This document shows, piece after piece, positions 61,104 to 64,000 of a stretch of DNA of 64,000 bases. Made by a program: the position numbers and the translations under genes. The DNA comes from Ustilago trichophora. Lineage: Eukaryota > Basidiomycota > Ustilaginomycetes > Ustilaginales > Ustilaginaceae. Position 1 is the first letter of the stretch. Every line of letters starts with the position of its first letter. The DNA is taken from positions 1,302,001 to 1,366,000 of the forward strand of contig OOIN01000007.1 in the NCBI GenBank assembly GCA_900323505.1, in the 5' to 3' direction. The notes below the pieces were generated by a model. The model made no database searches and was not told the DNA's origin. It was given only the letters and a program-made list of their open reading frames with translations.

Positions 61104-62000
61104 TTAAGGCTTAGGCAAGTACCTCAAGCTCTGAGGGCAAGTCGACTTTGTGGTGCTCTCGACAGGCTCATAATGACCAAAGTTGACGGTCGACCTTACA
61201 TTCCAAAAGTACCAAAACTCGTTCATCTCTCCCTTCTTGTTGCAGCCCACGAAAGGTGTTGCGCCGTGGAAATTTTTGAGAGTGGATTGAATTTCAGCCA
61301 GAGTGTAGTTCTTTGTGGCGCTGGGTAGGATACCAGCGGATTCGAGGAAGTTGTAAGTGGGGCGTTCCTGGAATTTGTGAGCGATCTGTCGGAAGTAGTT
61401 GAGGACAGCAAAGTCTGGCTGGCTGATCCAAGGAAGTTGAGGCTGACACGAGGGACGCATGGTAGTGTAACAGGTACCGTGCTTGTTGTACTCGTGAGAG
61501 AGGAAGGAGGCGCTATCTCCGTTGAGGTCCTTGAAGAATTTGGTATAGTAGGCGTAGAGTGCAGGATCGTATTTCTGCATGACAGCCTCGATCTGTTCAC
61601 CGGTGTACTCTGGGATTCCTGAGACCGAGGAGCAGAACTGTGGATAGGTTCCATCGCAATAATCGGGCCAGAGACCGTGGATGGTGGTGGAATCCTTGGG
61701 ACCGTTGTTGGCGGTATCGGCGGCGTTGGTGGTCCAGAACTGAGTGCTGAGAATCAAACCGCTCTGCTTACCGCCTTCGACGAGAGCACCGTTGAAACAG
61801 CAGTTGGCAGAGGAAGACGCAGGAATATCGTACTTGGCGTGGCAAGAGAGCTGACTGGAGGCCTTGGCACAGGCAGCAATCTCTTGACCCTTGTTCTTGA
61901 TCGTATTGCCAAGCTGGGCGAGGTCTCCGAAGGGAGAGTCGGCGGTGACCGAAGTGGTGGCTACGGCCAGAAGGGCAAGGGTGGCGGTGGTGAACTTCAT
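61104..62000 (-). CDS. Secreted ribonuclease T2
   Basis: Single exon, 298 residues. Signal peptide MKFTTATLALLAVATTSVTA. Both T2 active-site segments are present: CAS1 TIHGLWPDYCDG (His108) and CAS2 LSHEYNKHGTC (His169, Glu170, Lys173, His174). Cys residues are spaced as in fungal T2 enzymes (CC near 67, C115, C123, C177). The end is WYFWNVRSTVNFGHYEPVES, then a Cys and YLPKP. It cleaves RNA at no strict base in secreted or vacuolar locations. In Ustilago maydis secreted T2 enzymes (Nuc1, Nuc2) are reported to scavenge extracellular RNA during infection; equivalence here is inference. No C-terminal extension or GPI signal. A TATA-like element lies about 85 bases upstream. Confidence 0.96.
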   Translation of the reverse strand: MKFTTATLALLAVATTSVTADSPFGDLAQLGNTIKNKGQEIAACAKASSQLSCHAKYDIPASSSANCCFNGALVEGGKQSGLILSTQFWTTNAADTANNGPKDSTTIHGLWPDYCDGTYPQFCSSVSGIPEYTGEQIEAVMQKYDPALYAYYTKFFKDLNGDSASFLSHEYNKHGTCYTTMRPSCQPQLPWISQPDFAVLNYFRQIAHKFQERPTYNFLESAGILPSATKNYTLAEIQSTLKNFHGATPFVGCNKKGEMNEFWYFWNVRSTVNFGHYEPVESTTKSTCPQSLRYLPKP

Positions 62001-62082
62001 TTTGCCAGGGGTGTGGTGAGGTGGTGTCTAGGGAAGGATGGTTGGGGTGTTTAGAGGCGGATGAAGGCTGCGAATGAGTTCT

Positions 62083-62090
62083 GGTTATAT
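62083..62090 (-). promoter_or_regulatory. TATA-type element of the RNase T2 gene
   Basis: On the minus strand the sequence ATATAACC lies about 85 bases before the ATG at 62000. Confidence 0.4.
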
Positions 62091-62554
62091 GTCCAAAAAA
62101 GAAGAAGAAAGTCCGAGGGCTCGAGCTCTTAGCTTGCCCGGAAGATGTTCTTCCTAAGGGTCCTCGAAAGCTCAGACGAGAAGGAAGAGCCCGTTGCGCT
62201 CGGCTAGAAGGGGATGATCCCTAGTTCGAACTAGCTCAGGGCAACGAAATGCCGCAAAGACATTGTAACATTGGGTGTATGCAACTTATCGACACACGTT
62301 CCTGCTATCGTGCATGAAGAGCATGTCCAACCAATCAATGCTCAAGCCATACTTTACAGTAGAGGGAGGCAAGTGGGGTAAGAAAGAGTTGACATGCATA
62401 ATCGGTGCCCACTCAAGCTTTCAATACAGGAATGAATGGTCGGAAGGCAATGCGCCGAGTTGGACAGATTTCAATTCACTCTCAGCGCGATTAGCCTCGC
62501 TTGATGAGAAAACTCTCGCTTCCAACATTGTCGGAGAACACCGCGAAGCCTGCG

Positions 62555-62579
62555 GTACTGCACTGTACTGTACAGTACA
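62555..62579. repeat. TACTG/TACAG pentamer cluster
   Basis: ggtactgcactgtactgtacagtac: TACTG units that invert to ACAGT. Same motif family as at 52750. Confidence 0.8.
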
Positions 62580-63077
62580 AAACTGTGCAAAATGCGCGGC
62601 TGCACTTTTCGACTCTGACTGTCCACGTTTTGTCCAATTTGTCTCGCAAGAACCTGCGGTCGTGCGGAACGGAGAGAAACCTCCTACTGTACTCAGCTCA
62701 ACTCAGCTGTCAACCCTGCCCCAGTTGCAGAGCTAGCATCAACAAGGCAGAAAGCATCACAAACTCAACACCTTTCTCCACAGCCTTCCGAGCATCCGTA
62801 TTTACTGTCTGCTACCCTTGCATTTGGGCTTGAGATGCATGAGATACCAACAACGTGGGCTCATGGATCATTCCCCGCCGAGTACAGCAGTAGCGCTTAG
62901 GCCAGGTCTTGGCGACCGTGTGCTCCCAGCTAAGTGGCGCAGACTTGCAACAGCGAATCTTTTCCATCGTCTGCAGGGTCATCATGCTGCTACAGTACAA
63001 CAGTCGTTGCCAAAAAAGTGCATCGCAAAGTCACATTTTCTGTACTGGTATCAAACACATCACGCCTAGGTCAAAGC

Positions 63078-64000
63078 TCAAAAGCTCTCAAGCACCTTTG
63101 CAGCCCAAGCGTTTGCCTGGATCTTCGGTCTGAACTCGTCGACGACCTTCTTGAGTTCCTGCAACTCTTCCTTCGGGTCCATCTTGGCCCGTTTCGTCCC
63201 GGCCTCGCCAGCACTTCTTGACGCCCACGTCTTGAGAAACTCATCAATCAGTGCGGCTCCTTCCTTTGTCACATCCTCCGGCAAGCTGTCAAGCACGCCC
63301 CTACTCGCCTCTACCTCATCATAATCCTCCAACTCCTCCGCTTTCCTCTTGGCCAGAGCGATCACCGACGGTGGAAAGTTGGCCAGCTCCGCCACGTTGA
63401 TACCGAGACTCTGGTCGCTGATCCCCGGCTCAACTTTGTACAAGAGCGTAATGTCGCGATCTTGCCTCGAGCCGCCCGCCTTTTGTTCGACGTGGGCTAC
63501 TACGTGAAGGTTGAGCACGTGCTCCTGTTGAGAAGCCAGGTTGGTGAGTTCGTGGAAATGCGTGGCGAACAGACATTTGCAGCGGACATTGGTGGCGATC
63601 CATTCAGATATGGCCCAGGCGAGGCCGAAGCCGTCATATGTAGAGGTACCACGTCCGAGCTCGTCAATGATGATCAGTGAGTCGGATGTGGCCGTTTTGA
63701 GGATGGTGGCGGTCTCCAGCATCTCGGCCATGAAGGTGGAAACTCCTTTGAGTTGAGAATCGCCTGCACCGACACGCGCCAGGATGCAGTCAAACACGGG
63801 TAGCTTGGCACCTGCAGCGGCGGGAACGAAGCATCCCACTTGAGCCATAAGAGCGATGATGCCAACTTGGCGGATGTAGGTCGACTTGCCGCCCATGTTT
63901 GGTCCCGTGATGACGAGGAATTCGGACTTGCCTCGCACCATCTCGGTGTCGTTGGGGATAAAATTGATGTCGTCCATCACCTCGAGACAGGGATGTCGTG
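63078..64000 (-). CDS. MSH2: DNA mismatch repair protein Msh2, C-terminal part (runs off right edge)
   Basis: About 307 C-terminal residues are open to the right edge; the frame enters as [17 protein letters not shown], so the gene continues outside. The ATPase has Walker [18 protein letters not shown], then [20 protein letters not shown], the Walker B-type stretch [20 protein letters not shown] and [12 protein letters not shown]. The dimerisation part follows ([20 protein letters not shown] and [11 protein letters not shown]). Msh2 pairs with Msh6 or Msh3 to recognise mismatches. No break is visible in the part seen. Very confident on family. Confidence 0.96.
   Translation of the reverse strand, partial: RHPCLEVMDDINFIPNDTEMVRGKSEFLVITGPNMGGKSTYIRQVGIIALMAQVGCFVPAAAGAKLPVFDCILARVGAGDSQLKGVSTFMAEMLETATILKTATSDSLIIIDELGRGTSTYDGFGLAWAISEWIATNVRCKCLFATHFHELTNLASQQEHVLNLHVVAHVEQKAGGSRQDRDITLLYKVEPGISDQSLGINVAELANFPPSVIALAKRKAEELEDYDEVEASRGVLDSLPEDVTKEGAALIDEFLKTWASRSAGEAGTKRAKMDPKEELQELKKVVDEFRPKIQANAWAAKVLESF

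Larger units (their letters stand above)
62001..63077. other. Intergenic region between RNase T2 and MSH2
   Basis: About 1.1 kb. It has the RNase promoter at the left, a palindrome ctagttcgaactag near 62225, and a TACTG/TACAG cluster at 62555-62579. A short tagctcaggg string near 62230 was checked as tRNA and rejected. Confidence 0.5.

Noticed and set aside
62215..62260. tagctcaggg resembling a tRNA A box, next to ctagttcgaactag
   Set aside because: No B box at the right distance and no cloverleaf; the palindrome is outside any tRNA fold.

Overview
The window looks like nuclear DNA of a basidiomycete smut fungus (Ustilaginales, Ustilago/Sporisorium type). The evidence is eukaryotic housekeeping genes, mostly intronless or with a few GT-AG introns (some directly behind the start codon), frequent microsatellites, and small single-exon secreted proteins in a cluster. 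The genus is inferred from overall impression, not from a search. I recognise 27 protein genes, two of which (GUP1, MSH2) run off the window edges. I also see two decayed genes and one signal-peptide-like fragment. I found no tRNA, rRNA, CRISPR array or intact transposon.

Layout. 0-16 kb holds housekeeping and metabolic genes: GUP1 acyltransferase (partial), AP-1 sigma, a peroxisomal SCP-2 protein, an aldo/keto reductase, the DRG1/RBG1 GTPase, a small MAPR-type heme protein, pyridoxamine-phosphate oxidase, a four-helix membrane protein, and an amidohydrolase that unexpectedly ends in a CaaX box. 16.5-20.8 kb is gene-poor. It has one small secreted protein, scattered coding-like fragments, and a decayed coiled-coil gene followed by a run of 33 A. 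20.9-36.3 kb carries long conserved genes: VPS36 (ESCRT-II), CLU1, HMG-CoA reductase and a PITH-domain protein.

37.5-42.8 kb is the most interesting part. Four tandem genes encode small secreted proteins with one Kre9/Knh1-like beta-sandwich domain each and no Ser/Thr-rich or GPI tail. A fifth, frameshifted copy lies between the first and second. The copies share a start-region signature, a two-cysteine block before a conserved Trp, and for several members a TATA-type element about 91-109 bases before the ATG. It looks like an expanding, fast-diverging secreted protein family.

43.8-54.3 kb returns to housekeeping genes: ribosomal proteins eL38 and uS11 in divergent orientation, an EVE-domain protein, an Mpv17-family protein, a disordered protein and BCP1. 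54.3-57.4 kb is a gene-free stretch rich in TACTG/CAGTA pentamers. 57.4-62 kb holds two secreted hydrolases facing each other, a large subtilisin and an RNase T2. The window ends in MSH2.

Splice junctions and starts were assigned by reading frame and family match only. No alignment or expression data were available.
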